Origin: Acetivibrio thermocellus ATCC 27405
GTDB taxonomy: Bacteria; Bacillota; Clostridia; Acetivibrionales; Acetivibrionaceae
Direction: 5' to 3'
DNA length: 64,000 nucleotides
Assembly: GCF_000015865.1 (NCBI RefSeq)
Contig: NC_009012.1
Span: 1,915,081 to 1,979,080 of the forward strand
Shown: positions 8,607 through 18,169 of the stretch, piece after piece
Numbering within the stretch: position 1 is the first letter of the stretch
Layout: each line of letters opens with the position of its first letter
Position numbers and translations under genes: made by a program
Notes under the pieces: model-generated
What the model saw: only the letters and a program-made list of their open reading frames with translations
The model's database searches: none
Told to the model about the DNA's origin: nothing

Positions 8607-9020
8607 TCATATTTGTTTGTCTTTAAACCATCCTTTTTCAGTCATTATTTTCCTTGCTAAATCTGCAAATTTTCTGCTACACCATACAATAGTATAATAG
8701 CTGGTTTTCCCCAGTCTTTTCAGTGCACTGTATCGGTGATTTCCGTCGGTCAACACAAAATCAATTCCATCAAATTGGGCGATAAGCGGCGGTATGTTCC
8801 AATCCTGCAGTTTAGATATAATCTTTTCTACTTTATAATTAAAATACTTTAATTCATTTTCATCAAAAATATCTTTTTCGGTACGCACCGTTTTAATCTC
8901 ACAAAGTGGAATGTTCACAGGGCAAAAATATTTTCTTTCCTCTAACAACAAACCATCAGCTAAAGCAAAATTCGGATTTGGCATATCTCCCTCTTCCGAA
9001 CGCAAAACTTCTGAATCCAT
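8607..9020 (-). CDS. ParB/Srx-fold nuclease-like protein
   Basis: This is a 137-residue protein with the ParB-like core: a leading strand (FCPVNIPLCEIKTVR), an acidic helix and the signature TDGNHRYSALKRLG (about 91-104), which corresponds to the GxHR-type nucleotide-binding motif of ParB and sulfiredoxin folds. It lacks a DNA-binding helix-turn-helix, so it is not a chromosome-partition ParB. Similar stand-alone proteins occur in mobile and defence contexts, but I cannot assign a function. The ATG has only a weak upstream GGAAAC/GATGG, and no operon partner is visible. Confidence 0.65.
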   Translation of the reverse strand: MDSEVLRSEEGDMPNPNFALADGLLLEERKYFCPVNIPLCEIKTVRTEKDIFDENELKYFNYKVEKIISKLQDWNIPPLIAQFDGIDFVLTDGNHRYSALKRLGKTSYYTIVWCSRKFADLARKIMTEKGWFKDKQI

Positions 9021-9465
9021 CCATCAAGTTTCCCATTACGATAATATAAAAGCGACTCGTTAAGAGTAAACTCCATTCCCCGCCACCCCACTTTACCATG
9101 TAAACATTTTTACTCTTTGAACATCAATGAACTGCTTTTGGTAAAACTTCTGATAAGCATGTAACATTTTGCCTTATTATAGGTTATTATTAACAGAAAG
9201 TCAAATAGGAGGTGATTTAATTGAAGAGAAGCATTTCAAAAACGTTTTAACTGCGCTTTTGTTATTTGCTGAAACTTTATGACACAGCAGGCGGCATTAT
9301 GGTTATAGTCAATAGAGGACAGTCCCAAAATGGTTGCATTTACTTTGCATATAAAATAGTGATATAATGACTGATGTGTACATGCAATATGTTTCTTTGT
9401 GAACTAATTTATGTAAATGTCAATTACAGCTAAGCATAATTCCATATATTAAAGGGAGATTATGA
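9021..9465. other. Intergenic region with a decayed start of a small gene
   Basis: No intact gene is seen here. At 9207-9221 a strong AGGAGGTGATTTAA precedes a TTG codon that opens MKRSISKTF and stops at once (9221-9250). One extra T in the TTTT run would extend it with LTALLLFAETL, a signal-peptide-like stretch, before another stop. This looks like a dead secreted-peptide gene. Short AT-rich sequence that may carry the glycerate kinase promoter follows. Confidence 0.4.
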
Positions 9466-10641
9466 ATGAAGAAAGTAGTGTTGGTGCCTGATTCCTTTAA
9501 AGGTACAATGAGTTCTTCAAAAGTATGCGAAATAATGGAGAAAAAGGTAAAAGAATATTTTCCCTGTTGTGAAGTAATTTCAATTCCGGTGGCCGACGGC
9601 GGAGAGGGAAGTGTAGATTGTTTTTTGAGAGCTGTTGGCGGAGAAAAAATCAGGGTGAAAGTAAAAAATCCATACTTTGAAGATATGGAAGCATTCTATG
9701 GGCTTATTGACCAGGGAAAAACCGCTGTAATTGAGATGGCTGCCTGTGCAGGCTTGCCGTTGGTTGAAAACAGGAAGAATCCTTCTAAAACCACTACCTA
9801 TGGAGTTGGACAGTTGATTATGGATGCTGCCGGCAGAGGCGTAAAAAAGATAATTGTGGGTCTGGGAGGAAGCTGCACAAACGACGGCGGATGTGGTGCT
9901 GCTGCGGCAGTAGGAATAAAATTTATAAACAGGAATGGAAATGAGTTTATTCCCACCGGAGGAACACTGCATGAAATCGACAGTATTGACATGTCAGGAA
10001 AAGCAGAAATTTTAAAGGGTATTGAAATAGTCACGATGTGTGATATTGATAATCCGATGTACGGGCCTAACGGCGCTGCTTATGTTTTTGCGCCGCAAAA
10101 GGGAGCGGACCGGGATATGGTAATGCATCTGGACAGAGGAATTTATCACCTGTCTGAGGTTATTAAGAAGGATTTGAACAAAGATTTGGCAGATATACCT
10201 GGAACCGGAGCCGCCGGTGCCATGGGTGCCGGAATGATGGCTTTTTTTGATTCCACGCTGCAAATGGGAATTGAGACTGTGTTGGATACAGTAAGATTTG
10301 ATTCTCTGATACATGATGCAGATATGATATTTACCGGCGAAGGAAAGCTTGATAGCCAAAGCCTGAGAGGTAAAGTAGTAATGGGAGTGGCAAAAAGGGC
10401 ATCTGTTGCCAATGTGCCGGTTATAGTGGTAGCAGGCGGTGCCGACCTGGATATAGATGAAATATATAATTTTGGAGTTACTTCGGTATTCACAATTAAC
10501 AGATTACCGGAAGATTTTGAGATAAGCCGTTCAAAGAGTGTGGAGAATTTGAATTTTACGATGGATAATATTTTGAGGCTAATGGTCCGTTTGAAGTTAA
10601 ATGCAACAGAAAAAATGAGTAAAAAGCTGCAACCATTGTGA
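9466..10641 (+). CDS. glxK: Glycerate kinase (GarK/GlxK family)
   Basis: The enzyme phosphorylates D-glycerate with ATP, probably to 2-phosphoglycerate, linking glycerate and serine-type carbon to glycolysis. The 391-residue length is typical. Family motifs are present: PDSFKGTMSS at residues 7-16, VADGGEGSVD at 42-51, LGGSCTNDGGCG near 130 and FTGEGKLD near 285. The ATG has AAAGGGAG ten bases upstream. It stands alone between an intergenic region and a convergent NUDIX gene. Nothing nearby suggests a dedicated glycerate or tartronate pathway. Confidence 0.93.
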   Translation: MKKVVLVPDSFKGTMSSSKVCEIMEKKVKEYFPCCEVISIPVADGGEGSVDCFLRAVGGEKIRVKVKNPYFEDMEAFYGLIDQGKTAVIEMAACAGLPLVENRKNPSKTTTYGVGQLIMDAAGRGVKKIIVGLGGSCTNDGGCGAAAAVGIKFINRNGNEFIPTGGTLHEIDSIDMSGKAEILKGIEIVTMCDIDNPMYGPNGAAYVFAPQKGADRDMVMHLDRGIYHLSEVIKKDLNKDLADIPGTGAAGAMGAGMMAFFDSTLQMGIETVLDTVRFDSLIHDADMIFTGEGKLDSQSLRGKVVMGVAKRASVANVPVIVVAGGADLDIDEIYNFGVTSVFTINRLPEDFEISRSKSVENLNFTMDNILRLMVRLKLNATEKMSKKLQPL

Positions 10642-10659
10642 GAAATCATGTATGATTTG

Positions 10660-11229
10660 TCAAAGTTTTCCGGGGTCTACCTTGCGTTTACAGGCATCTT
10701 TTACCATTTTTAGTTCACCCAGGTATATGCAATGCTTTATTCGGTTATTTTCAACCGCTGCAATACACTCGTCCAGATCCATCCAAAGTACACTGTCTAC
10801 CTCTTCTTTTTGAAGTATAAATTCTTCCTCATCTATATCCCGCCACAGAATGAATACTCGCGTATATTGCCTGTCATGAAAAGGTTTACCGCAGATATAA
10901 TCATCCCAGACTACAGTCCTGTTTCCACAGAATATAAGTTCATCAGCGGATGCTGAAATTCCCAATTCCTCTTGCAGCTCTCTTATGGCCGATTCGACAA
11001 AATCCATTCCTGCAGGAATATGACCGGCACTTGAAATATCATAGCATTCAGGGTATGATTCCTTGCTTCCAGACCTCTTCTGCAGCAGGACTTGGATCTT
11101 GCCCTGCTTTTCCCTGAGAATCCAGACATGCGATGTCCTGTGCAATATACCTTCTTCATGAGCTTTTTGGCGTTCTACAGTTTTACCGGTGGGATTACCG
11201 TGTTCATCAACAATGTCCAGGATTTCCAT
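10660..11229 (-). CDS. NUDIX hydrolase
   Basis: This is a 189-residue NUDIX protein. The Nudix box is complete: GHIPAGMDFVESAIRELQEE gives G-x5-E-x7-RE-x2-EE. The N-terminus EILDIVDEHGNPTGKTV and the following HRTSHVWILRE resemble isopentenyl-diphosphate isomerase-like NUDIX proteins of the YfcD type, whose true substrates are mostly unknown. The start is placed at the ATG preceded by AGGTG with six-base spacing; a GTG nine bases upstream is the alternative. It converges on the glycerate kinase gene. Confidence 0.88.
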   Translation of the reverse strand: MEILDIVDEHGNPTGKTVERQKAHEEGILHRTSHVWILREKQGKIQVLLQKRSGSKESYPECYDISSAGHIPAGMDFVESAIRELQEELGISASADELIFCGNRTVVWDDYICGKPFHDRQYTRVFILWRDIDEEEFILQKEEVDSVLWMDLDECIAAVENNRIKHCIYLGELKMVKDACKRKVDPGKL

Positions 11230-11340
11230 TTTAAACACCTATCCTTAATCTCTATTATAAATATGTACCAGCATTAGGCCAAGGTGCAAATATCACAAGT
11301 TCTGCCTTGAGCCAATGTCAATAAATTGATAACTATTCCC

Positions 11341-11933
11341 TCAATCGCTGATATAATACTCTTTGGCTAAATCAGCACATTTTCTTCTCAATAGTCGAAT
11401 CTCACTATCCCAGGGACTTGCCCCATTATGAGCTAGATTTAAGATTGGCTTTAGTTTTTCTATAATATAAGCTTCTATTTCTCCTAAAGTTCCGGCTTCA
11501 TCCCCTTCATACTCATAGAAACTCAACGATAAATTATTTCTCATCCAGTTCGTAAGTTTCTCTTCACTTTCCATATCAAATTTATAATGTATAAACATTC
11601 TATTTTTTCCTTCTGTAAAACTCCGTGGTATTGGCTTAAGCATTAACTTATCCAGCAAAATTGCACCTATTGTTCTTCTTAATGTTGAACTACTCGTTTT
11701 CCCACTCTCAAAATGTGTTCTTAAGTTCCTTTTTTTCCACCACTTACCGACTTGCCTATGTATATTATATCTCCTTTTGCAATTTTGTCCTCAGCTGATT
11801 CTAAAGGAAATTTATCGCCATTAAATCCAATTGCATATATTCCCGGCTTATCAGAAAAAGTTTCAATCTGATTAAATGGCCGTAATCCGGAAATTAATAA
11901 CTCAATAATTTTATTTAATTTCTCGTTATTCAT
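11341..11933 (-). pseudogene. GIY-YIG nuclease-domain protein, frameshifted
   Basis: The first frame (11721-11933) gives the N-terminal GIY-YIG core: KPGIYAIGFNG followed by GDIIYIGKS. It stops after an A7 run. A +1 change to A8 continues into GKTSSSTLRRTIGAILLDK and then the second open frame (11341-11658), which completes a GIY-YIG-like protein of about 195 residues. Such proteins include DUF-type relatives of UvrC/homing nucleases. Either the gene is dead or the run length is miscalled. It has a plausible AAGGAAAGG site. It has no clear partners. Confidence 0.7.
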
Positions 11934-12247
11934 ATTAACCTTTCCTTTTTAATAGTTAGATTGACCTGATAAAATCGGTTTTCATAAACAACATCTCTTT
12001 GAATTAAAAAATTATTAATTTTTGCATCTGTTCGTCGAAACATGTCAATCGGTTTTTCAGCAATTCTGAAAAAACGCTGTTCAAGGGAACATATCTGCCA
12101 AATTTTTACCTGTTAAGCCTATATAACATCGTATCTGTTATATACATAAATTATTAACCAATTTCACTATTTCTACGTTTTTTATATTTCAGGGATATAT
12201 AGAAGTACCAAGACATAAAACTGTCCTATCTCATGCATTAACAGAAT
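11934..12247. other. AT-rich intergenic region with a hairpin
   Basis: No gene is seen in these 314 bases. A hairpin TTTTTCAG-CAATT-CTGAAAAA (about 12052-12073) could terminate transcription on either strand. The remainder is AT-rich sequence without recognisable coding potential. Confidence 0.4.
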
Positions 12248-12787
12248 TTATTTATTTAATTCAACAGTATATATTTCTTCGACAGGAAATGTTATTTTTA
12301 CTAACCCTATCGAAACGAACTCGCCATACATTTTTTCGAACTCATGCAATATTAAATCGCTTGCCTTATAAAAAACACTATCCTCATCTTCACGAGTCAG
12401 AGCGATGGTGCAATGTGGAACCCAACGATCCGGACAATACCACTCCCAACCCTTTTTGTCAAAATCATTTAGATATTCGTGCAATTCTCGCTGAAATTGA
12501 AACATACTACTATTCATCACAGGTGATACAAAAATAGTCTTTGTATCAGTAAACATTCCTACAGAAGCAATGCATGCAGGCATTCGGCTATGGCTTTTGG
12601 CAAACTCTTTTAATAGTTTAATGCATTTCTCTTCATCCACATCATTAAAACAAGCTAACGTAAGGTGTGGTCTTGTTTTCCATTCCAAAAATTTTGTACT
12701 CAACTTTTCATCTGCTACTCTTTTTGCCAAATTAAAAAGCTTCTGTTCCGTCACTTCATCAAAATACAATTCTATTGCATATTGCAT
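12248..12787 (-). CDS. 2H phosphoesterase / 2'-5' RNA ligase-like protein
   Basis: This is a 179-residue protein with the two histidine motifs of the 2H superfamily: RPHLTLA (about 41-47) and VPHCTIAL (about 127-134). Members hydrolyse 2',3'-cyclic phosphates or ADP-ribose-type esters, and some act as RNA ligases in vitro. The start is set at the ATG with GAGGAGGTAAG upstream rather than a more distal ATG. It is a monocistronic host gene divergent from the MarR operon. The specific substrate is unknown. Confidence 0.85.
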   Translation of the reverse strand: MQYAIELYFDEVTEQKLFNLAKRVADEKLSTKFLEWKTRPHLTLACFNDVDEEKCIKLLKEFAKSHSRMPACIASVGMFTDTKTIFVSPVMNSSMFQFQRELHEYLNDFDKKGWEWYCPDRWVPHCTIALTREDEDSVFYKASDLILHEFEKMYGEFVSIGLVKITFPVEEIYTVELNK

Positions 12788-13004
12788 ATTACTTACCTCC
12801 TCAAATTCTGTATATGGAAACATTCCACAGCAATTGATTTTTTCCCTTCCATCCCTCCATCTCATCTTAATATTTATTATATCTTATAACCATCTAACGC
12901 CAAATACTAATTCAGTAAATTTAGACTTAGCCCTCGATATCAATGTCATACCCTTCACATGGCTTTTATGGTGAAAGGGGGTGCCATTTGAACAAGAGAA
13001 AGTC

Positions 13005-13055
13005 TTTACACAGGAGATGTAATATGATATTATGATTAATATCTTAACTGTTAAG
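13005..13055 (+). promoter_or_regulatory. Promoter and operator of the MarR operon
   Basis: TTTACA (13005-13010), a 17-bp spacer and TATTAT (13028-13033) form a good sigma-A promoter. A 13-bp palindrome CTTAAC-T-GTTAAG (13043-13055) lies just downstream, in the usual place for an autoregulatory MarR dimer site. The translation start follows 24 bp later. Confidence 0.6.
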
Positions 13056-13078
13056 TTATAAACCAATGAGGTGTTATA

Positions 13079-13552
13079 ATGGCAGATACTTTGGGCAGGG
13101 ACTTTCTTAGAGCATTGTTCAAACTAAAAAGCTTGCTTGGCTCTGAATTTGGCAAAGGAGGCGCTGGAAAGAAAAATCATATCAACTTGCCGGAATATAT
13201 CCTTCTCCGCGAGATAGCAGAAAACGCAATAGGTGCAGATACAAACACTGAATTGGCCGATATCCGGGAGTTTCTTTCAATCTCCAAAGCTGCGGTTTCT
13301 CAAATGCTTGCCTCATTAGAGAAGAAAGGTTATATCACGCGCGAGGTAAACCCTGAGAACCGAAAATATCTTATTGTAACCCTAACCCCACAAGGCAGAA
13401 AGATTCTCCAGGATATAGATAAGGTATATACCTGTCGTCTTCAGCAGATTATAAAAGTTATGGGAGAGCAGAATATTAAATACATGATTCGCCTTATCAA
13501 TCTCCTGAATGCCGCAGTAAATATTTTAAATAATAATATGGAGGGAGAGTAA
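13079..13552 (+). CDS. MarR-family transcriptional regulator
   Basis: This is a winged-helix regulator of 157 residues. It has the MarR core: helix-turn-helix LADIREFLSISKAAVSQMLA (about 60-79) followed by the wing LEKKGYITREVNPENRKY. It probably represses its own operon through the palindrome over the promoter and responds to a small phenolic, quinone or oxidant ligand, as is usual for regulators encoded with flavin enzymes. Its stop overlaps the start of the flavodoxin gene (TAATG), so translation is coupled. Confidence 0.92.
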   Translation: MADTLGRDFLRALFKLKSLLGSEFGKGGAGKKNHINLPEYILLREIAENAIGADTNTELADIREFLSISKAAVSQMLASLEKKGYITREVNPENRKYLIVTLTPQGRKILQDIDKVYTCRLQQIIKVMGEQNIKYMIRLINLLNAAVNILNNNMEGE

Positions 13553-13995
13553 TGAAAACAGCCATTGTTTATTATTCGCAGCATCACGGAAACACTAAAA
13601 AACTTCTTGATGCAATTGCAATAGTCGATGATGTAACGCTAATCGATGTTACAAAACACACTGCTTATGATTTGAATGAATTTAATTTGATAGGCTTTGC
13701 GTCGGGCATTTATTTTCAAAAATTTAGCAAGAAGGTTCTTGATTTTGCCAAAAACAATCTCCCCTTCAACAAAAAGGTCTTCTTTATATATACCTGTGGA
13801 ATAAAGTTTCCTTCCTATACTGTGGCAATCCGTGCAGTGGTAAAGGAGAAAAATGCCGATATAGTTGGTGAATACGGTTGTCCCGGGTTTGACACGTTTG
13901 GACCGTTTAAAATTGTGGGAGGAATACGAAAAGGCAGGCCGAATGAGAATGATATCGCAAAAGCAGTACAATTCTTCAGGGGGATACTGAAATGA
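13552..13995 (+). CDS. Flavodoxin-family protein
   Basis: This is a 147-residue FMN-binding electron carrier. The N-terminus TAIVYYSQHHGNTKKL holds the phosphate-binding loop (SQHHGNT, about 8-14). A second flavin loop region lies near FIYTCGIK (about 78-85) and the GCPGFDTFGPF segment near 105. It overlaps both neighbours by four bases or less. Together with the nitroreductase it may form a reductase/electron carrier pair for detoxification. The start has GGAGGGAG close upstream. Confidence 0.87.
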   Translation: MKTAIVYYSQHHGNTKKLLDAIAIVDDVTLIDVTKHTAYDLNEFNLIGFASGIYFQKFSKKVLDFAKNNLPFNKKVFFIYTCGIKFPSYTVAIRAVVKEKNADIVGEYGCPGFDTFGPFKIVGGIRKGRPNENDIAKAVQFFRGILK

Positions 13996-14666
13996 ACGAG
14001 ATAATATATAAACGCAGGTCTGTAAGGAAATTTGAAAACTCAGAGTTGGATAGTGATACTCTCAAAAAAATTCAAGATATCATCGACAAGGCAAAGCCTC
14101 TTTTCCCGGATGCTTCTTATTCCGTCGAGATTGTAAAAAGTAAATGGCCCATTCCATATTTTCTTGCTTTTTGTGGTGAAAACCTTGAAAACATTGGTTT
14201 TATCGGACAGCAAATTAGCCTGGCCCTTTCGGCAATCGGCATAGGTTCATATTGGAAAATGGGCAAGCCTCAAGGCGAAATAAAAAGCAAGTATCCGTTC
14301 GTTATCTCAATGCCATTTGGAAAACCCGCCGAACCGTTATTCCGCGCAAAAAACGAGTTCGTTCGTAAAAGCCTTGAGGAGATTTCCGAAGGTAATGATC
14401 ACCGACTCGAGGCTGCTCGGCTTGCGCCTAGCGGATTGAATGCTCAAGACTGGTATTTTATTGCCGAAAGCGGAAATATTCATTGTTTTCGTAAAAAGCC
14501 GAACATACTCATGGCCCCGATAAAAAACAAGTTGAACAGAATTGACATAGGTATAGCTATTTGCCATATTGCAGAAGAAAGTGAAGATTTTAAATTCGTC
14601 CAACTATCCACCCCGCCCACAAAAGCAGGATATATCTATGTTGGTACTGTAACAAAAGCAAACTGA
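13992..14666 (+). CDS. Nitroreductase-family flavoprotein
   Basis: This is a 224-residue FMN-dependent reductase of the putative TM1586-type nitroreductases. The start IYKRRSVRKFENSEL is the canonical FMN-phosphate contact (RRSVR). Further motifs are SYWKMG (about 96), APSGLNAQDWYF (about 150-161), which resembles the substrate-face SPSGGNxQPW motif, and RIDIGIAICH near the end. It overlaps the flavodoxin gene by ATGA. The MarR context suggests reduction of nitroaromatics, quinones or another stress ligand; the substrate is inferred only. Confidence 0.87.
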   Translation: MNEIIYKRRSVRKFENSELDSDTLKKIQDIIDKAKPLFPDASYSVEIVKSKWPIPYFLAFCGENLENIGFIGQQISLALSAIGIGSYWKMGKPQGEIKSKYPFVISMPFGKPAEPLFRAKNEFVRKSLEEISEGNDHRLEAARLAPSGLNAQDWYFIAESGNIHCFRKKPNILMAPIKNKLNRIDIGIAICHIAEESEDFKFVQLSTPPTKAGYIYVGTVTKAN

Positions 14667-14750
14667 CAGCTTCTTCAAGGCCAGTATAACCGGGACCCAA
14701 AAAGTGGAATTTGCAAATAAAATGCTCTTGCTGGAAAATTCTTTTTAATT

Positions 14751-14784
14751 AGCCTACGTTTTTTGTCGTGGGCTTTTAATTTTA
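14751..14784 (+). terminator. Intrinsic terminator of the MarR-flavodoxin-nitroreductase operon
   Basis: AGCCTACG (14751-14758) pairs with CGTGGGCT (14767-14774) with one G-U pair, followed by TTTTAATTTT. It lies 85 bp after the nitroreductase stop. Confidence 0.65.
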
Positions 14785-15180
14785 AATTTAATACACTATT
14801 TTTATTAACTGCATTTATAGACCTTACAGGTCGGATAAAACCATCTTGTAAGGTCTTATGTTAATTTGCTGATGTATCTACTGCGTCAACCCTGAACACC
14901 ACAGCCACCATTACATAATCTTTTATTTGCTTATTACGTGCGAAGTCATTTACTGGGGCAAAAGTGTAATACTCATAAAAGTGCCTAAAATTAAGGACTT
15001 CTAAAAATCTACTCTTTGCATTCGAGCTACACTCTCCACATGGCCCGAGCCGCTTGGATTGATGTCTTAGGCTGATTTTTTGAACCTTACGTTTACGGGA
15101 ACATGTCAATGGTTTTTGGTTGTTTTTAAAATAATCTAGGTATGCGGAAACATATCAACAAAACACCGTGCTATTCGGTT
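14785..15180. other. Intergenic region with an inverted repeat
   Basis: No convincing gene is present. AGACCTTACA (14819-14828) and TGTAAGGTCT (14847-14856) form a perfect 10-bp dyad with an 18-base loop. An 82-codon minus-strand frame beyond it has no recognisable family and no good ribosome site, and I regard it as non-coding or remnant sequence. Confidence 0.4.
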
Positions 15181-16851
15181 CTATTGTTCACGACTAAATA
15201 TAACTGTAATCGTTGTACCCTTTCCAGGCTTGCTCATCAATCGAATCTTTGCATTATGGAATTCGGCACTGTGCTTTACAATAGAAAGGCCCAGACCAGT
15301 TCCACCGGTTTCCCTTGAATGGGACTTGTCGATTCTATAAAAGCGTTCAAACACGCGGCTTTGATGCTCCCTCGGAATGCCAAAGCCATTATCGGCTACG
15401 GTTAGTACAACCTGGTCGGAGAAAGTTTTTACATTTACATCAACCTTGCCGTTTTCATAATTGTATTTGATTGCGTTATCACAAAGATTATAGATCATCT
15501 CCTCCAGAATTTGTCTAACACCAAAAATGATCGCGTTATCACCGCCGACTGATAGCTTTATCCGTTTCTGCTGTGCAAGGGAAGATAATCTGCCGACTGT
15601 TTCTTTTGCCAATTCCAATAAATCAATCTCTTCAAAGGGGAGCTGAACATTTTTTTCATCCAGTCTGGAGATCCGTATCACATCTTCTATCAAGTCTATG
15701 AGATGCCTTGCTTCGTTGTATATGCGGTCGGAAAACTCGGAAATGTCTTCAGGTTTTACCATGCCGCTTTTCATAAGCTCTGCGTAACCTAAAATAGAGG
15801 TGAGAGGCGTTTTAAGTTCATGCGACACATTAGCGGCAAACTCACGGCGCATTTTTTCGGCGGATTGTTTTTCTGTTACATCCAATATAAACAGAATAAC
15901 TCCTTTGACAACCACTTCATCCTTAACAGGGCTAGCCAGTAAATTAAAAGAATTTTCACCTATGGCAAATATATCCTCAAATAAATGCCCTCCCATAGCT
16001 GTCTCTATTGCCTTTTGAAGAGTTATGCTTCGATCAAGTGTTAATATATGCTTGTTAATTATATCCTGAGTACTGACATTGAATATGTCTGCGGCACTTT
16101 TGTTTATGAATAATATCAAGCCTTTGTTGTTTAAAACTATGATTCCCTCTCTAATATTCTCCGTAATTGCATTAAACTCTTCCTTCTGCTCTTTCAGTTT
16201 TTTGAACTGACTTTTAATCTGATCATTTTGTTTAGCCATGCGAATTAGCAATGGAGACAATTCGTCATAGACATCATTGGACAACGGATCCTCCAAATTT
16301 AAATTGTTCAAAGGAAGAAAGATTTTTTTCGTCAACAGGTTGGCAATGATCATGGTCAGCAAGATAACCATCAATGTGATTAAAGCGACATACGGAAAAA
16401 AACCTAAAACAGATTTAAAAACACTATTAGTCGTGGCTGATACTCTTAGGACTGTGCCGTCATTAAGTCGGACAGCCCAATAAAAGGTCTGAGTTCCTAG
16501 AGTTTTGGAAAGGTGAACTGCTTCACCAAATCCGTTTTTCAACGCATCGGCAATTTCCGGCCTGTTGAGGTGATTTTCCATCTTTTCTGCATCAGCCATA
16601 TTATCAAACAAAACAGTACCGTCACTAGCTACCCATGTAATCCTGCTAGAGCTTTCTTGATCTGCAATGCTAGAAAAAAACTCTTGTCCGATTAGATTGT
16701 AAGCGGATGATATAAAAATGGCTTCATTCCTGATTTCTTGCTGCATCCTGAGATAGAATGCCCGGTACATCACTCCGGTTATAAGAAACGAGGTAAGTAA
16801 AATAGTTGTAAGGGCCAATACCAGCATGCTTTTATAAATACTCTTTTTCAT
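15181..16851 (-). CDS. phoR: Phosphate-regulon sensor histidine kinase PhoR
   Basis: This membrane kinase phosphorylates PhoB/PhoP under phosphate limitation. Two helices (about 9-30 and 150-175) flank an extracytoplasmic domain. They are followed by a HAMP-like linker, a PAS domain (about 235-330), a HisKA box with VSHELKTPLTSILGY (His about 349) and a HATPase domain with NLCDNAIKYN, GFGIP and GTGLGLSIVKH. The length (556) is usual for Gram-positive PhoR. The start overlaps the response-regulator stop by four bases. It is the last gene of the pst-pho cluster, an arrangement in which PhoU and the transporter feed the phosphate signal to this kinase. Confidence 0.92.
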   Translation of the reverse strand: MKKSIYKSMLVLALTTILLTSFLITGVMYRAFYLRMQQEIRNEAIFISSAYNLIGQEFFSSIADQESSSRITWVASDGTVLFDNMADAEKMENHLNRPEIADALKNGFGEAVHLSKTLGTQTFYWAVRLNDGTVLRVSATTNSVFKSVLGFFPYVALITLMVILLTMIIANLLTKKIFLPLNNLNLEDPLSNDVYDELSPLLIRMAKQNDQIKSQFKKLKEQKEEFNAITENIREGIIVLNNKGLILFINKSAADIFNVSTQDIINKHILTLDRSITLQKAIETAMGGHLFEDIFAIGENSFNLLASPVKDEVVVKGVILFILDVTEKQSAEKMRREFAANVSHELKTPLTSILGYAELMKSGMVKPEDISEFSDRIYNEARHLIDLIEDVIRISRLDEKNVQLPFEEIDLLELAKETVGRLSSLAQQKRIKLSVGGDNAIIFGVRQILEEMIYNLCDNAIKYNYENGKVDVNVKTFSDQVVLTVADNGFGIPREHQSRVFERFYRIDKSHSRETGGTGLGLSIVKHSAEFHNAKIRLMSKPGKGTTITVIFSREQ

Positions 16852-17522
16852 GCCTTTCCTCCGATCTTATAGCCAACCCCTCTCACCGTCTCAATAATCG
16901 CTCCCGCTTCTCCAAGCTTCTGCCGCAGGGTACGGATATGCACATCCAAAGTACGAGTTTCGCCTTCATATTCATATCCCCATACTTCCTCCAGGAGCTT
17001 ATCCCTTGTCAGCACAATGCCAGCATTTTCCATCAAATATTTCAGAAGCTCAAATTCTTTGAACGTAAGAGCAACCTCTTTCCCGTCTGCTATAACAACA
17101 TGCTTGTCAATATACATCGTTAGCTGTCCAACAGATATTTCAGATGAATTACTTACATTTCCTGATCTTCTGAGAACTGCTTTGACACGGGAAAGGAACT
17201 CCATAATACCAAAAGGCTTGGTAATATAATCATCTGCTCCACTGTCCAGCCCTAAAACCTTGTCATATTCTGCGCTTTTTGCAGTAAGCATGATTACCGG
17301 AATATTTCGTAGTTTCGGTGATGCCTTTAGTTTTTTCAATATTTCAATACCATCTTCGCCGGGCAACATGATATCAAGCAATACTAAATCGGGTAGCTTA
17401 TTTTCCAATTCTTTATAAAATGGCTCAGCTTTGTCAAAGCCTACAGCCTCATAACCATTGGATTTCAGTGCATATATGATAAGCTCCCGAATGCTTCTAT
17501 CGTCCTCTACACAATAGATCAT
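16848..17522 (-). CDS. phoB: Phosphate-regulon response regulator PhoB/PhoP
   Basis: This is an OmpR-class regulator of 224 residues: receiver domain with EDD at 5-7 and phospho-acceptor Asp in LVLLDIMLPGEDG (about 51), then a winged helix with LTFKEFELLKYLM and RTLDVHIRTLRQKLGE. The start is placed at the ATG with GGAGGAAG upstream; this ATG overlaps the phoU stop (ATGA). It should bind the TTTACA/TTAAC-type repeats upstream of pstS when phosphorylated by PhoR. Confidence 0.92.
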   Translation of the reverse strand: MIYCVEDDRSIRELIIYALKSNGYEAVGFDKAEPFYKELENKLPDLVLLDIMLPGEDGIEILKKLKASPKLRNIPVIMLTAKSAEYDKVLGLDSGADDYITKPFGIMEFLSRVKAVLRRSGNVSNSSEISVGQLTMYIDKHVVIADGKEVALTFKEFELLKYLMENAGIVLTRDKLLEEVWGYEYEGETRTLDVHIRTLRQKLGEAGAIIETVRGVGYKIGGKA

Positions 17523-18169
17523 TGTTCTTCCTCCACATGCTTGCCGGTAATGGAAAATATGACCCATTCTGCAATATTTGTAGCATGATCGCCTATCCGT
17601 TCAAAATATTTGGCAATCATCATCAGGTCAATAGCAAATTCACCATTTTTAGTATCTTCATTAATCAGCCTGATTATATCCGCTTTTACATCATTAAACA
17701 GATTGTCTACTACATCATCGTAATCTATTACCGCTTTTGCAAGTTTTAAATCCTGTTGTACATACGCATCAATACTGTCGGTAACCATTTTTATCGTAGC
17801 CTTTGCCATGTTTGCTATATGACTTATGTTATTTGCAGACTTTATATTTGCAAGCCTGATAATTTCTGAAATATCTGCAGCTTGGTCACCAATTCGTTCC
17901 ATATCTGTTATTATCTTTAGAGCAGAAGAAATCTGCCGTAAATCCCTGGCAACCGGCTGAAACTGTAGAAGCAATTTGAGACAAATGCTTTCAATCTCCT
18001 TTTCCTTGTTATCTATGTCCTCATCTTTAGTTATTACTTTTTTGGCAAGTTCCATATCTCCGTTGATAAGCGCTTTTGTTGCACTTGCTATGGCTTCTTC
18101 GCACAATGCACCCATTTGTATCATCTGAGTCTTTAAAAGGTCCAGTTGTTCATCAAATTTATTACTCAT
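17519..18169 (-). CDS. phoU: Phosphate signalling protein PhoU
   Basis: This is a 216-residue all-helical protein made of two three-helix PhoU repeats. The metal-binding acidic motifs are visible: DMERIGDQAADISE (about 90-103) and KYFERIGDHATNIAEW (about 187-202). PhoU couples the Pst transporter to PhoR and damps signalling when phosphate is plentiful. It abuts pstB (one-base overlap) and phoB (ATGA overlap). Confidence 0.94.
   Translation of the reverse strand: MSNKFDEQLDLLKTQMIQMGALCEEAIASATKALINGDMELAKKVITKDEDIDNKEKEIESICLKLLLQFQPVARDLRQISSALKIITDMERIGDQAADISEIIRLANIKSANNISHIANMAKATIKMVTDSIDAYVQQDLKLAKAVIDYDDVVDNLFNDVKADIIRLINEDTKNGEFAIDLMMIAKYFERIGDHATNIAEWVIFSITGKHVEEEQ

Noticed and set aside
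14861-15109. 82-codon minus-strand frame after the inverted repeat
   Set aside because: No ribosome site and no recognisable family; it may be remnant DNA, so it is reported only as an intergenic region.
12039-15112. Shared ACATGTCAAT motif at about 12,040 and 15,098, possible transposon ends
   Set aside because: Only about ten bases match and no transposase or flanking duplication is seen; chance is likely.
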